Source of the DNA: Streptococcus sanguinis
Lineage (GTDB): Bacteria; Bacillota; Bacilli; Lactobacillales; Streptococcaceae
Length of the DNA stretch: 64,000 nt
Direction: 5' to 3'
NCBI RefSeq assembly: GCF_900475275.1
Contig: NZ_LS483364.1
Location: forward strand, 930,001-994,000
Every line of letters begins with the position of its first letter. The stretch's first letter is position 1. A program made the translations under genes and the position numbers. Shown piece after piece: positions 51,192 to 60,262 of the stretch. The notes beneath the pieces were generated by a model that ran no database searches, was not told the DNA's origin, and saw only the letters and a program-made list of their open reading frames with translations.

Positions 51192-52970
51192 ATGAAAAAA
51201 ACATTTATTTTCACACTTCTAACTATTTTGACATTGGGGCTTTTTCGCCCAGCCACTGCGCTAGCTGAAGAGCAGAAGTTGCCGTCTGGTACGGAACGAG
51301 ACAAAATTGGTCAGAAGATCCAAGACTATGTCAAAGAGAACGAAAAGACAACAGCCGGCATGGCGACAGCTGTCTTTGACAAAGACGGCACTATCTATCA
51401 AGGAAACTTCGGCTATATGAACAAGGAAAAAGGCATCAAGGCCGATGATGACAGCGTTTTTGAATGGGGTTCCGTGACTAAGCTGACCGTATGGGTCTCC
51501 GTTATGCAGCTCTGGGAGCAAGGTAAGATTAACCTAGAAGAAGATATTCGCGCCTATCTGCCAAAGGACTTTCTTAGAAATCTCCGGTATGACAAGCCCA
51601 TTAGCATGCTAGATCTGATGAACCATCGGTCTGGATTTGATGAAGCCCCTCTCTATATGCAAGGGGGCAAGAGTTTAGAGGATTTGCTACTCAAATATCA
51701 GCCGGCTCAGTCCTTTGAGCCGGGTACAACGACAGCTTATTCCAATTACAGTACTGGGTTGGCTGCCTACATTGTGGAACGAATTTCTGGGCAATCCTTT
51801 GTTGATTATGCCCATGAACATATCTTCCAGCCTCTGGGCATGGAGAGAACGGCCATAGCTCAAGACTTGTCTGACAATGCTTATGTCCAAGCCAAGCGCA
51901 AGGAAGTAAAAGGATATGCGACAGATGGCAGCCTGTTAGGCGATGCACTTTATGAAGTCGGCCTGTATCCAGTTGGTCGAGCCACAGGAACATTGAGTGA
52001 TTTTCAAAAATTTGCTCAGGCTCTGCTGAGTCGCAAAACTCTCTTTACTCGGTCGGAGACTTGGACGACTCTCTATTCAACGACAGCAACCTATCCTGAT
52101 ACAGATATTGTTCGTAATGCTCATGGCTTCTGGGCCAGTGAATTTGCAGTTACAGTGCTAGGGCACGGAGGAAATACAAATGGTTTTTCCAGCTATCTCC
52201 TGCTGGATCTGAAGGATGGTATCGGTCAGGTGATCATGACCAATCAAGGCGTGAAAGAAATTTATAATGATGGCATGCCAGAATTGATTTTCGGAAAACG
52301 TCCGACAGCCAGTGCAGAGACTCAGAAAAAGTTCGAACCAGGCTATTATCAAATTCTTCGGAATTTCAACCAAGGTCCGCTCTCTTTGTATCAGCTCTTT
52401 CCAGGTAATATGCTTCATATGAAGAAGCCGTCCTCGGAGCGAATGGATCATTTGTTTTGGACTATTTATAAAAGTGGAAATGGTAAAACGCGAATCGCTA
52501 CTCCGGTCAGTGATTTCGAGAAAGTCCCTGACTGGGAAATCTGGACTAAGTTTGGGTTGATTGCTTTGGCAGCTCTTAGTGTCGTTTATGCTTTGGATAA
52601 TCTACTTGTGCGGCTTGTGCTAGTCCTCTATCGACTGGTCTTTGGCAAGGTGAAAAGCAAGCAAAATCGAGCTTGGAAATGGTGGCACATCTTGACAGCT
52701 GCAGGAGTAGTGGTCTCAGCTGGAAATTTACTCTTGCTCCTGCTTAGCTCAAGCACTACGGATCTCAGTATCATCGCTCATTGGCGTTATATGGCTTTTG
52801 CAGGTTTGGGATTGTTCTTAGCAGGATGTGCGGTTTATCCGCTCTTTAGCAAGACTCGAAAGGATCTCGGAAAAGGCCGCCTCTTCTTGACAGTTCTGAC
52901 TAGTCTATCTGCGTTGACTATTGTCGCCAATATCCTCTACTGGTCGCTCTACCAATGGTGGGTGATGTAG
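51192..52970 (+). CDS. Secreted serine hydrolase with membrane tail, copy 4
   Basis: 592 residues from ATG 51192 (AAAGGAGAATCGC, identical in form to copy 2's site); the longer reading frame from 51132 adds residues ahead of the signal peptide and is rejected. The active site has SVTK, AYSNYS and GHGGN. The tail has four to five helices and ends YWSLYQWWVM. It is the last gene of the array and is followed by a bidirectional terminator shared with glnQ. Confidence 0.82.
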   Translation: MKKTFIFTLLTILTLGLFRPATALAEEQKLPSGTERDKIGQKIQDYVKENEKTTAGMATAVFDKDGTIYQGNFGYMNKEKGIKADDDSVFEWGSVTKLTVWVSVMQLWEQGKINLEEDIRAYLPKDFLRNLRYDKPISMLDLMNHRSGFDEAPLYMQGGKSLEDLLLKYQPAQSFEPGTTTAYSNYSTGLAAYIVERISGQSFVDYAHEHIFQPLGMERTAIAQDLSDNAYVQAKRKEVKGYATDGSLLGDALYEVGLYPVGRATGTLSDFQKFAQALLSRKTLFTRSETWTTLYSTTATYPDTDIVRNAHGFWASEFAVTVLGHGGNTNGFSSYLLLDLKDGIGQVIMTNQGVKEIYNDGMPELIFGKRPTASAETQKKFEPGYYQILRNFNQGPLSLYQLFPGNMLHMKKPSSERMDHLFWTIYKSGNGKTRIATPVSDFEKVPDWEIWTKFGLIALAALSVVYALDNLLVRLVLVLYRLVFGKVKSKQNRAWKWWHILTAAGVVVSAGNLLLLLLSSSTTDLSIIAHWRYMAFAGLGLFLAGCAVYPLFSKTRKDLGKGRLFLTVLTSLSALTIVANILYWSLYQWWVM

Positions 52971-52993
52971 TTTAAAAATTTTTGAAACAAGAA

Positions 52994-53018
52994 AAGAGCC
53001 AGCTTATAGCTGGCTCTT
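52994..53018. terminator. Bidirectional terminator between the hydrolase array and glnQ
   Basis: AAGAGCCAGCT pairs with AGCTGGCTCTT around a three-base loop, a perfect stem placed between two converging operons. Confidence 0.8.
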
Positions 53019-53027
53019 CGTTTGGTT

Positions 53028-53768
53028 TTATACATTCAGTACCTTGTCCAAGAAGTCTTTAAGACGTGGATGCTGCGGATTGTCAAAGATTTGGTCAGGC
53101 TTGCCGTCCTCTAGGAATTCACCATCAGCAGTAAAGATAACGCGGTTGGCTACTTGACGGGCAAAGCCCATCTCATGGGTCACAATCAGCATGGTCATAC
53201 CTTGCTGGGCCAGATCCTTCATAACGTTGAGAACGTCGCCAACCATTTCAGGGTCAAGGGCAGAAGTAGGCTCATCAAAGAGCATGATGTCTGGATTCAT
53301 GGCCAGACCTCGAGCAATTGCCACCCGCTGCTTTTGACCGCCGGACAGGCTGTCTGGACTGGCATCAGCCTTATCAGCTAAGCCGACCTTTTCCAAGAGC
53401 TCCATCCCTAGCTTATCTGCTTCGGCTTGAGTCAAGCGCTTGTGTTCAACAGGAGCAAAAGTGATATTTTCCAGAACAGTCATGTGCGGGAAGAGGTTGA
53501 AGTGCTGGAAGACCATACCGATATTTTCACGGACCAGATCCACGTCAGTCTTTTTGTCCGTCAGATCAAAGCCATCAACCGTGATAGTACCACTAGTCAC
53601 TTCCTCTAGCAGGTTAAGACTGCGCAGGAAGGTTGACTTACCAGATCCAGAAGGACCGATGATGCAGACCACATTTCCCTCGTAGAATTTAGCAGTAATC
53701 CCCTTTAGGACTTCGTTTTCCCCGTAGTATTTATGAAGATCGTTCACATCGATTTTTAATTTTGCCAT
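53028..53768 (-). CDS. glnQ: Glutamine/polar amino acid ABC transporter ATPase
   Basis: 246 residues. Walker [11 protein letters not shown]-loop [17 protein letters not shown], signature [16 protein letters not shown], Walker [18 protein letters not shown] and H-loop IVTHEMGFA are all canonical for the HisP/GlnQ class of amino acid importers. The start overlaps the stop of the permease gene by one base (TAATG), so translation is coupled. The GlnR box upstream of the partner gene governs both. Confidence 0.94.
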   Translation of the reverse strand: MAKLKIDVNDLHKYYGENEVLKGITAKFYEGNVVCIIGPSGSGKSTFLRSLNLLEEVTSGTITVDGFDLTDKKTDVDLVRENIGMVFQHFNLFPHMTVLENITFAPVEHKRLTQAEADKLGMELLEKVGLADKADASPDSLSGGQKQRVAIARGLAMNPDIMLFDEPTSALDPEMVGDVLNVMKDLAQQGMTMLIVTHEMGFARQVANRVIFTADGEFLEDGKPDQIFDNPQHPRLKDFLDKVLNV

Positions 53769-55936
53769 TACTTAATCCTCTTTTCTAAGCGTTTTGCCAA
53801 GCGGGTCAAGAGCGTGATAATGATGAGATAGAGCACAGCCAGGATAGCATACATCCGGAAACTCTGATAGTTGCGGGCGATGATGTCTTTACCCGTTTTG
53901 AAGAGTTCGGCCAGTCCAATAGCTGAGACAATCGTTGTATCCTTGAGTGCGATGACAAACTGATTGACAAAGTTTGGCAGCATAATCTTGGTTGCCTGTG
54001 GCAGGATAATCTTGCGCATGGTCTTGGAGTAGGAAATCCCCAAGCTGCGGCTGGCTTCCATCTGTCCAACAGGAACGGCTTGAATACCTCCACGGACAAT
54101 TTCAGCGATATAGGCGCCGGCATTGAGAGAGAGGGCGATGGTTCCTGCAACGAAAGCGTTGATTGGGCTTTGTTGACCAGTCATGGATTCGATTAGGTTA
54201 GGAATCCCCCAGAAGATAAAGGCTGCCACAATCATCAGTGGAATACCACGAATAACGTCGACAAAGATTTCTGAAATCCAGCGCAGCGGTTTATAAGGGC
54301 TGACGCTGAACATACCAAAGATAATCCCGATGACCATAGCAATCGCAAATGAAATGAGAGCCAAAGCAATCGTCACTCCCAGACCTTTAAGAAGTTCTTG
54401 GTAATTATTTTGCAGCAAGCCCCAAATAGTGGACTCATCTACAGTGGATTCCTTTTCTTCGCTAGCCAGATACTTGTCTAAAATCTCTTGGTACTTGCCG
54501 CTTTCTTTGAGGTTGGCCAGTCCATTGTTAAACATCTCAATCAGCTCAGGATTGCTGCCTTTTTTTACTGCGAAAGCGACTTGGCCGCTTGGTGTACCTT
54601 CAATAGGTGTTTTAAGTTTCTTGCCTTGTTTGATAGCGTATTTGACAACGGGCTCGTCATCCATTACAGCTGCGACGGAGCCAGTATTAAGGCTGTCATA
54701 CATGGAAGCTGCATCTGAGAATGTTTTAATAGAGTAGCCGTACTTGCTCTTGTTTTCCTCAAGGAACGTTTGAGAAGCGGTACCAGTTTTGACACCGACT
54801 GTCTTGCCCTTGAGTTCCTCGTAGGACTTGATATTGCTGCTGTCCTTGACTGCCAAGATAGAGTTGGCTGTGTAGTAAGGGTCAGAATAATCAAAAGTTT
54901 TCTTGCGAGCATCAGTGACAGACATTCCGGCGATAATTCCATCAGCCTGACCGGTCTGAACGCTATTAATAGCTGCATCAAAGCCAGGATTGGTGACTTC
55001 CACAGTAAAGCCTTGGTCTTTGGCAATAGCCTTAATCAGCTCCATGTCAATCCCAGTGTATTGGTTGCTGTCATCTTGGAAGACAAAAGGAGCAAAAGAT
55101 GAGTCGCTGGCAATGATGTATTTGTCTTTTGTCGGACTAGCTTTTTGACCGGCAGGAGTAGAAGTCTCTGGAACAGCTGAGTCAGAACTGCCTTTAGAAG
55201 CCGTCCATTTATTGATGATTTCATCCAGACTGCCGTCTTTCTTCATCTGCGCCAAAGCTTCGTTAAACTCAGTAACTAAATGCTCGTGCTTGCTGCCTTT
55301 TTTGACACCGAAAGCAAAGCTACCAACAGCCTCGCCCTTCATAGAAATTTTCAGGTTTTGGCCTTGATTGATGGCGTACTCAATGACAGGCTGATCATCC
55401 ATCACTGCATCGACATCACCAGCAGAAAGGCTGTTATACATCAAGTCACCCGTGTCAAAGGTTTTGAGAGTGAAGCCGTACTTATCTTTGTTTTTCTCAA
55501 GGAAACGTTGGGCAGCCGTTCCTGTTTTGACACCGACTTTCTTTCCTTTCAGCTGTTCATATTTGCTGATGGTGTTTGCCTTGGTCGTCGCGATAACGAC
55601 CTTGGTGTCGTAGTAGGTATCAGACATGGTAAAGACTTTTTCGCGCTCGCTTGTCTTGGTCATACCAGCCATGATGGCATCCGCCTGGCCGGCTTGGACC
55701 GCATTGACAGCTGCATCGAAGCCTGGGAAGCTCATGTCAATGTCCCAGCCTTTGATTTCTGCGACCTTGTTGATAATATCTACGTCAATTCCCTTGTAAG
55801 TCTGATCAGAATCTTTAAATTCAAATGGTGCGTAAGCAGTATCGGATACGATTTTGACTGTATCTGCCTGGGCTGTCGCCCCTAACGCAAAAAATGGAAA
55901 TAATGTTAGCAAGACTGCTAAGAATTTTTTCTTCAT
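53768..55936 (-). CDS. glnP: Fused amino acid ABC transporter: two substrate-binding domains + permease
   Basis: 722 residues from ATG 55936 (AAAAAGGAGGAAGAAA). Signal peptide 1-25; first binding domain ~28-255 ([32 protein letters not shown]); linker; second binding domain ~285-505 ([33 protein letters not shown]); permease ~525-722 with the EAA loop [23 protein letters not shown]. This is the GlnP architecture of Lactococcus and streptococci, in which two tethered domains feed one channel with glutamine, glutamate or asparagine. A GlnR operator and an extended -10 promoter lie upstream. Confidence 0.94.
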   Translation of the reverse strand: MKKKFLAVLLTLFPFFALGATAQADTVKIVSDTAYAPFEFKDSDQTYKGIDVDIINKVAEIKGWDIDMSFPGFDAAVNAVQAGQADAIMAGMTKTSEREKVFTMSDTYYDTKVVIATTKANTISKYEQLKGKKVGVKTGTAAQRFLEKNKDKYGFTLKTFDTGDLMYNSLSAGDVDAVMDDQPVIEYAINQGQNLKISMKGEAVGSFAFGVKKGSKHEHLVTEFNEALAQMKKDGSLDEIINKWTASKGSSDSAVPETSTPAGQKASPTKDKYIIASDSSFAPFVFQDDSNQYTGIDMELIKAIAKDQGFTVEVTNPGFDAAINSVQTGQADGIIAGMSVTDARKKTFDYSDPYYTANSILAVKDSSNIKSYEELKGKTVGVKTGTASQTFLEENKSKYGYSIKTFSDAASMYDSLNTGSVAAVMDDEPVVKYAIKQGKKLKTPIEGTPSGQVAFAVKKGSNPELIEMFNNGLANLKESGKYQEILDKYLASEEKESTVDESTIWGLLQNNYQELLKGLGVTIALALISFAIAMVIGIIFGMFSVSPYKPLRWISEIFVDVIRGIPLMIVAAFIFWGIPNLIESMTGQQSPINAFVAGTIALSLNAGAYIAEIVRGGIQAVPVGQMEASRSLGISYSKTMRKIILPQATKIMLPNFVNQFVIALKDTTIVSAIGLAELFKTGKDIIARNYQSFRMYAILAVLYLIIITLLTRLAKRLEKRIK

Positions 55937-55963
55937 TTTCTTCCTCCTTTTTAGCATTCTAGC

Positions 55964-55992
55964 ATTATAGCAAAAAAACACTGATTAGGCAA
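55964..55992 (-). promoter_or_regulatory. glnPQ promoter
   Basis: Minus strand: TTGCCT (55992-55987), 17-base spacer, TATAAT (55969-55964), with TGC before the -10 (extended -10). The glnP start lies 27 bases downstream of the -10. Confidence 0.75.
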
Positions 55993-56008
55993 ATTTCTCC
56001 TGTTTTTA

Positions 56009-56025
56009 TGTTAGGTTTTCTGACA
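56009..56025. promoter_or_regulatory. GlnR operator
   Basis: TGTTAGGTTTTCTGACA fits the GlnR/TnrA consensus TGTNAN7TNACA at every defined position; the palindrome extends to 12-base arms with one mismatch. It lies just upstream of the glnP -35, implying repression when glutamine is plentiful. Confidence 0.85.
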
Positions 56026-56131
56026 TAAAAACTCTGGATTTTTCGCAAAAATAGCTGCAACTTTTCTTTGTACTTAAAGCAAAGTCTGCTATACTGGAAA
56101 TGAATCAAAGCAAGGATAGAATGAGGTTCTT

Positions 56132-57064
56132 ATGAAAAAATCACGTATCTTGAACGGAGTCAATCAAGCTCGCTTTGTCCCTCCTTATATTTTGTCTCTT
56201 TTACTGGCGATTGTTTTCGTGCAAGGAGGACAGCAGTTGGCCTATCTGGCTTTGGAGCCAATTTCGACTGTCCTCAGTCTTATGCTAGGTTTCTTAGGGC
56301 AAGGAGGATTCTTTGAAATCTTTTTCAATTTTGCCCTGCCTTTTCTCTTATTTGGCTTTGTTTTTATGATACTGGCTCTCTTTCTCTGGGTGCGCTGGGC
56401 TGAAGGACGAACGTTCTCGACTCTGGGCTTTGTTAAAAAAGGAAGCTTGGTGGAGCTAGTCAAAGGATTGGCAGTAGGTTTTCTCCTCTTTAGTCTAGTC
56501 GCTCTGCTTATGCTGTTGAGCGGAGCTGGCTCTTTCGAATGGGGACAGCTGACGCTGGAACCTTTTCTCTATATCTTGATTTTGCTTCCGCTCTGGATGA
56601 TTCAGGGCGGAGCAGAAGAGCTGGTGACACGGGCTTGGCTGCTGCCAGTTGCTGTCAAAAAGACCAACCTACCCATCGGTTTGCTGACTTCGAGCCTGCT
56701 CTTTGGCCTCTTGCACCTAGGCAATCCAGATATTGGTATTCTTCCCATTGTTAACATTGCCTTATTTGGCCTCTTTGCAAGTCTTTATCTGCTTCGGACG
56801 GACAATGTCTGGGGGATTATAGGACTTCATGCTGCTTGGAACTTTAGCCAAGGCAATATCTACGGTTTCAGTGTTAGTGGTACTGGTGTGGACGCGGCAG
56901 TCCTGAACTTTATCCCTAAGTCAGAATGGAGCTGGTTGACTGGTGGAGCTTTCGGTGCTGAAGCTTCTATTTTCAGCTCGCTCATTCTCTTGCTGGCTGT
57001 CCTCAATTTGCTTATCAAGATGAAAAAAGACGGTAGTTTGACTGAGTTAGTGGAAAAGAACTAG
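56132..57064 (+). CDS. CPBP-family intramembrane protease, copy A
   Basis: 310 residues, about eight helices. Motif 1 is GGAEELVTRAWLLP (EExxxR), motif 2 SLLFGLLHLGNPDIG (His), and motif 3 LHAAWNFSQGNIYGFSVSG. The conserved Glu, Arg, His and Asn are all present, so it should be active. The subgroup is associated with bacteriocin self-immunity in lactic acid bacteria. It is divergent from glnP, and its near twin follows 79 bases later. Confidence 0.87.
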   Translation: MKKSRILNGVNQARFVPPYILSLLLAIVFVQGGQQLAYLALEPISTVLSLMLGFLGQGGFFEIFFNFALPFLLFGFVFMILALFLWVRWAEGRTFSTLGFVKKGSLVELVKGLAVGFLLFSLVALLMLLSGAGSFEWGQLTLEPFLYILILLPLWMIQGGAEELVTRAWLLPVAVKKTNLPIGLLTSSLLFGLLHLGNPDIGILPIVNIALFGLFASLYLLRTDNVWGIIGLHAAWNFSQGNIYGFSVSGTGVDAAVLNFIPKSEWSWLTGGAFGAEASIFSSLILLLAVLNLLIKMKKDGSLTELVEKN

Positions 57065-57143
57065 AAACAGTACGAACGGTTCTCTTTTGCTCATCCTAAA
57101 ATAATATGCTATAATAAAGTAAAACAAGGAAAGGAATGTGTAT

Positions 57144-58091
57144 ATGTTTAAATCTCGTATGTTGGATGCTATCAAGCAATCGCGTTATATTCCGCCGATT
57201 TGGTTTTCTATCTTGATTGCTATTGGTTTTGTTTATGTAGGTCGTTTTGCTGGAATGTTCGGAATGTTTCCGATTGGGCTTGTTATTGGTATTTTGTTCC
57301 GTGCGACAAACCCCGCTGGCGGCCAAGCAGCACTTATGGAATTTCTCCGTCACTATAGTCTATTTTTTGAACTATTTACTTTCTTTTTTATCGCTCTTAC
57401 TGTCTTTCTCTGGGTTCGATATCGTGAGAAGCGTCCTTTTTCTAGTCTGGGATTTTATAAACAAGACTGGTTCAAAAATCTCCTTAAAGGCTTCCTTATT
57501 GGAGCAGTTCAGTTTTCACTGGTTGTTGTCTTGCTCTTGGTAACGGGGACAGCCAGTCTGAAATTTGGTCAGGTGAACTTACAGTCTTTGATTTTTGTCC
57601 TAGCTATCATTCCTTTCTGGATTCTACAAGGCGGGACAGAAGAGCTAGTGACGCGTGGTTGGCTCTTTCCAGCCGTTAGCGCTAAGTCCAATATCTTCAT
57701 TGGTATCTTGATTTCTAGTGCTCTATTCGGGGCTCTGCACCTCTTTAACCCTGGTGTGACCGTTCTTTCTATTGTCAATATCATACTAGACGGTATCTTT
57801 GCTTGTTTCCTTATGCTCAAGTATGACAATATGTGGGTACTGGCTGGTATGCACGGCGCTTGGAATTTTGTGCAAGGAAATATCTATGGCATTCAGGTCA
57901 GTGGTCAAGGAGCATCTGCCTCAATCTTGAACTATAGCTCGCAATCTTCTGTGGATTTTCTGTCTGGTGGAGCCTTTGGTGCTGAAGGATCTATTTTTGC
58001 CAGTATCGTCCTGATTGGCTGCATTGCCTATCTCTACTGGTCACTTAAAAAAGAAAATCGCCTGCCTCAGGCGCTGATCTTTAAGAAATAA
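57144..58091 (+). CDS. CPBP-family intramembrane protease, copy B
   Basis: 315 residues. The ATG at 57144 is preferred over the GTG at 57138 because of AAGGAAAGGA 8 bases upstream. Same motifs as copy A: GGTEELVTRGWLFP, SALFGALHLFNPGVT, MHGAWNFVQGNIYGIQVSG, then FLSGGAFGAEGSIFAS. Alignment with copy A is collinear throughout, including the opening KSRMLDAIKQSRYIPPI (copy A KSRILNGVNQARFVPPY), so they are tandem duplicates. Confidence 0.87.
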   Translation: MFKSRMLDAIKQSRYIPPIWFSILIAIGFVYVGRFAGMFGMFPIGLVIGILFRATNPAGGQAALMEFLRHYSLFFELFTFFFIALTVFLWVRYREKRPFSSLGFYKQDWFKNLLKGFLIGAVQFSLVVVLLLVTGTASLKFGQVNLQSLIFVLAIIPFWILQGGTEELVTRGWLFPAVSAKSNIFIGILISSALFGALHLFNPGVTVLSIVNIILDGIFACFLMLKYDNMWVLAGMHGAWNFVQGNIYGIQVSGQGASASILNYSSQSSVDFLSGGAFGAEGSIFASIVLIGCIAYLYWSLKKENRLPQALIFKK

Positions 58092-58098
58092 CCATTTC

Positions 58099-58121
58099 GC
58101 CCAGTTGAGCTGGGCTTTTTT
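58099..58121 (+). terminator. Terminator after the CPBP pair
   Basis: GCCCAG pairs with CTGGGC around TTGAG, and TTTTTTT follows. Confidence 0.8.
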
Positions 58122-58215
58122 TATGTTTTTTAACGAGAGGTGTGACAAGGGACAGAAGATGGTAGAAGTATGAGCCTCTTAGTTATACCCAAATCCAGAG
58201 AAAATAGGGCAAATA

Positions 58216-58224
58216 TGGTAAAAT
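58216..58224 (+). promoter_or_regulatory. uvrB extended -10
   Basis: TGGTAAAAT lies 28 bases before the uvrB start, with no clear -35 at 17 bases. Confidence 0.5.
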
Positions 58225-58252
58225 GATAGAAGCACAATTTAAGGAATAAAAG

Positions 58253-60241
58253 ATGATTAACAGAATAACAGATAATAAATTTGAATTGGTTTCTAAATAT
58301 GAGCCTTCAGGTGACCAGCCACAGGCTATTGAGCAGTTGGTGGATAATATCGAGGGGGGCGAGAAGGCTCAGATTCTCATGGGGGCGACTGGTACTGGTA
58401 AGACCTATACCATGAGCCAGGTTATCGCTCAGGTCAACAAGCCAACTCTGGTTATCGCCCATAATAAAACGCTGGCTGGCCAGCTTTATGGCGAGTTTAA
58501 GGAGTTTTTCCCCAATAACGCGGTGGAATACTTCGTTTCCTACTATGATTACTACCAGCCTGAGGCCTATGTGCCTTCCAGCGATACCTATATCGAAAAG
58601 GATAGCTCGGTCAATGACGAGATTGACAAGCTCCGTCACTCAGCGACATCAGCCCTCTTGGAGCGTAACGATGTGATTGTCGTGGCTTCGGTCTCTTGTA
58701 TCTACGGTCTGGGTTCGCCTAAGGAATACTCTGATAGCGTGGTTAGCCTACGTCCAGGTCTAGAAATTTCCCGAGATAAGCTACTGAATGATCTGGTAGA
58801 TATCCAGTTTGAGCGCAATGACATTGACTTTCAGCGGGGGAAATTCCGGGTTCGTGGTGATGTAGTGGAGATTTTCCCAGCTTCTCGGGATGAGCATGCC
58901 TTTCGGGTAGAGTTTTTCGGAGATGAGATTGACCGGATCCGTGAGGTTGAAGCCTTGACCGGTCGAGTCTTGGGTGAGGTGGACCATTTGGCCATCTTCC
59001 CAGCCACTCACTTCGTGACCAATGAAGACCACATGGAATTAGCCATTGCCAAGATTCAGGCGGAGCTGGAGGAGCAGCTGGCTATCTTTGAGAAGGAAGG
59101 CAAGCTTCTGGAAGCCCAGCGCTTGAAGCAACGCACGGAGTATGATATTGAAATGCTTCGTGAAATGGGCTATACGAATGGAGTTGAGAACTATTCTCGC
59201 CACATGGATGGTCGGAGCGAAGGAGAGCCACCTTATACCCTTCTGGACTTTTTCCCTGATGATTTCTTGATTATGATTGATGAGAGTCACATGACCATGG
59301 GACAGATTCGCGGTATGTACAATGGCGACCGCTCTCGCAAGGAGATGCTGGTTAATTATGGTTTCCGCCTGCCGTCTGCCTTGGACAACCGTCCGCTGCG
59401 CCGGGAGGAGTTTGAAAGCCATGTTCACCAGATTGTCTATGTATCGGCTACGCCGGGCGACTATGAAAATGAACAGACGGATACTGTTATTGAGCAGATT
59501 ATCCGGCCGACAGGGCTTCTGGATCCAGAAGTGGAAGTCCGTCCAACCATGGGACAGATTGATGACCTTTTGGGAGAAATTAATGCCCGTGTCGAAAAGA
59601 ATGAGCGAACCTTTATCACAACCCTGACCAAGAAGATGGCGGAAGACTTGACGGACTATTTTAAAGAAATGGGTGTCAAGGTCAAGTACATGCACTCAGA
59701 CATCAAGACTTTGGAGCGGACTGAGATTATCCGTGATTTGCGCTTGGGTGTCTTTGACGTTCTGGTTGGGATTAACCTGCTGCGCGAGGGAATTGATGTA
59801 CCTGAGGTTAGCCTGGTGGCAATTCTTGATGCAGACAAGGAAGGCTTCCTCCGCAACGAGCGTGGCCTGATCCAGACTATTGGCCGGGCAGCTCGCAACA
59901 GCGAAGGGCATGTGATTATGTATGCGGATACCATGACCCAGTCCATGCAGCGCGCTATTGATGAAACTGCCCGCCGTCGGGCAATCCAGATGGCTTATAA
60001 TGAAGAGCATGGCATTGTACCGCAGACCATCAAGAAAGAAATCCGAGATCTGATCAGTGTGACCAAGGCTGCCCTGCCAGACAAGGAAGAAACTGTCGAA
60101 ATCGAAAGCCTCAACAAACAAGAACGCAAGGACATGATCAAGAAACTGGAAGGCCAGATGCAAGAAGCTGCAGGACTTCTGGACTTCGAACTGGCCGCAC
60201 AGATTCGCGATATGATTCTGGAAATAAAGGCGATGGATTGA
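58253..60241 (+). CDS. uvrB: UvrB excinuclease subunit
   Basis: 662 residues, the damage-verification helicase of nucleotide excision repair. Walker A GATGTGKT and the beta-hairpin region [20 protein letters not shown] at residues ~90-112 are present. DESH (motif II) falls in [19 protein letters not shown], and [23 protein letters not shown] and [10 protein letters not shown] are motifs V-VI. The C-terminal UVR domain, which binds UvrA and UvrC, covers about 622-658. The length is normal. No operator of SOS type was recognised. Confidence 0.97.
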   Translation: MINRITDNKFELVSKYEPSGDQPQAIEQLVDNIEGGEKAQILMGATGTGKTYTMSQVIAQVNKPTLVIAHNKTLAGQLYGEFKEFFPNNAVEYFVSYYDYYQPEAYVPSSDTYIEKDSSVNDEIDKLRHSATSALLERNDVIVVASVSCIYGLGSPKEYSDSVVSLRPGLEISRDKLLNDLVDIQFERNDIDFQRGKFRVRGDVVEIFPASRDEHAFRVEFFGDEIDRIREVEALTGRVLGEVDHLAIFPATHFVTNEDHMELAIAKIQAELEEQLAIFEKEGKLLEAQRLKQRTEYDIEMLREMGYTNGVENYSRHMDGRSEGEPPYTLLDFFPDDFLIMIDESHMTMGQIRGMYNGDRSRKEMLVNYGFRLPSALDNRPLRREEFESHVHQIVYVSATPGDYENEQTDTVIEQIIRPTGLLDPEVEVRPTMGQIDDLLGEINARVEKNERTFITTLTKKMAEDLTDYFKEMGVKVKYMHSDIKTLERTEIIRDLRLGVFDVLVGINLLREGIDVPEVSLVAILDADKEGFLRNERGLIQTIGRAARNSEGHVIMYADTMTQSMQRAIDETARRRAIQMAYNEEHGIVPQTIKKEIRDLISVTKAALPDKEETVEIESLNKQERKDMIKKLEGQMQEAAGLLDFELAAQIRDMILEIKAMD

Positions 60242-60262
60242 GGGATATAAAGGAGAAAGCAA

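Noticed and set aside
44294-52970. Beta-lactamase resistance genes
   Set aside because: The SxxK/YxN/HxG motifs define the wider S12 and class C-like fold. The membrane tail, long length and tandem array fit cell-envelope hydrolases better, and nothing shows beta-lactam hydrolysis.
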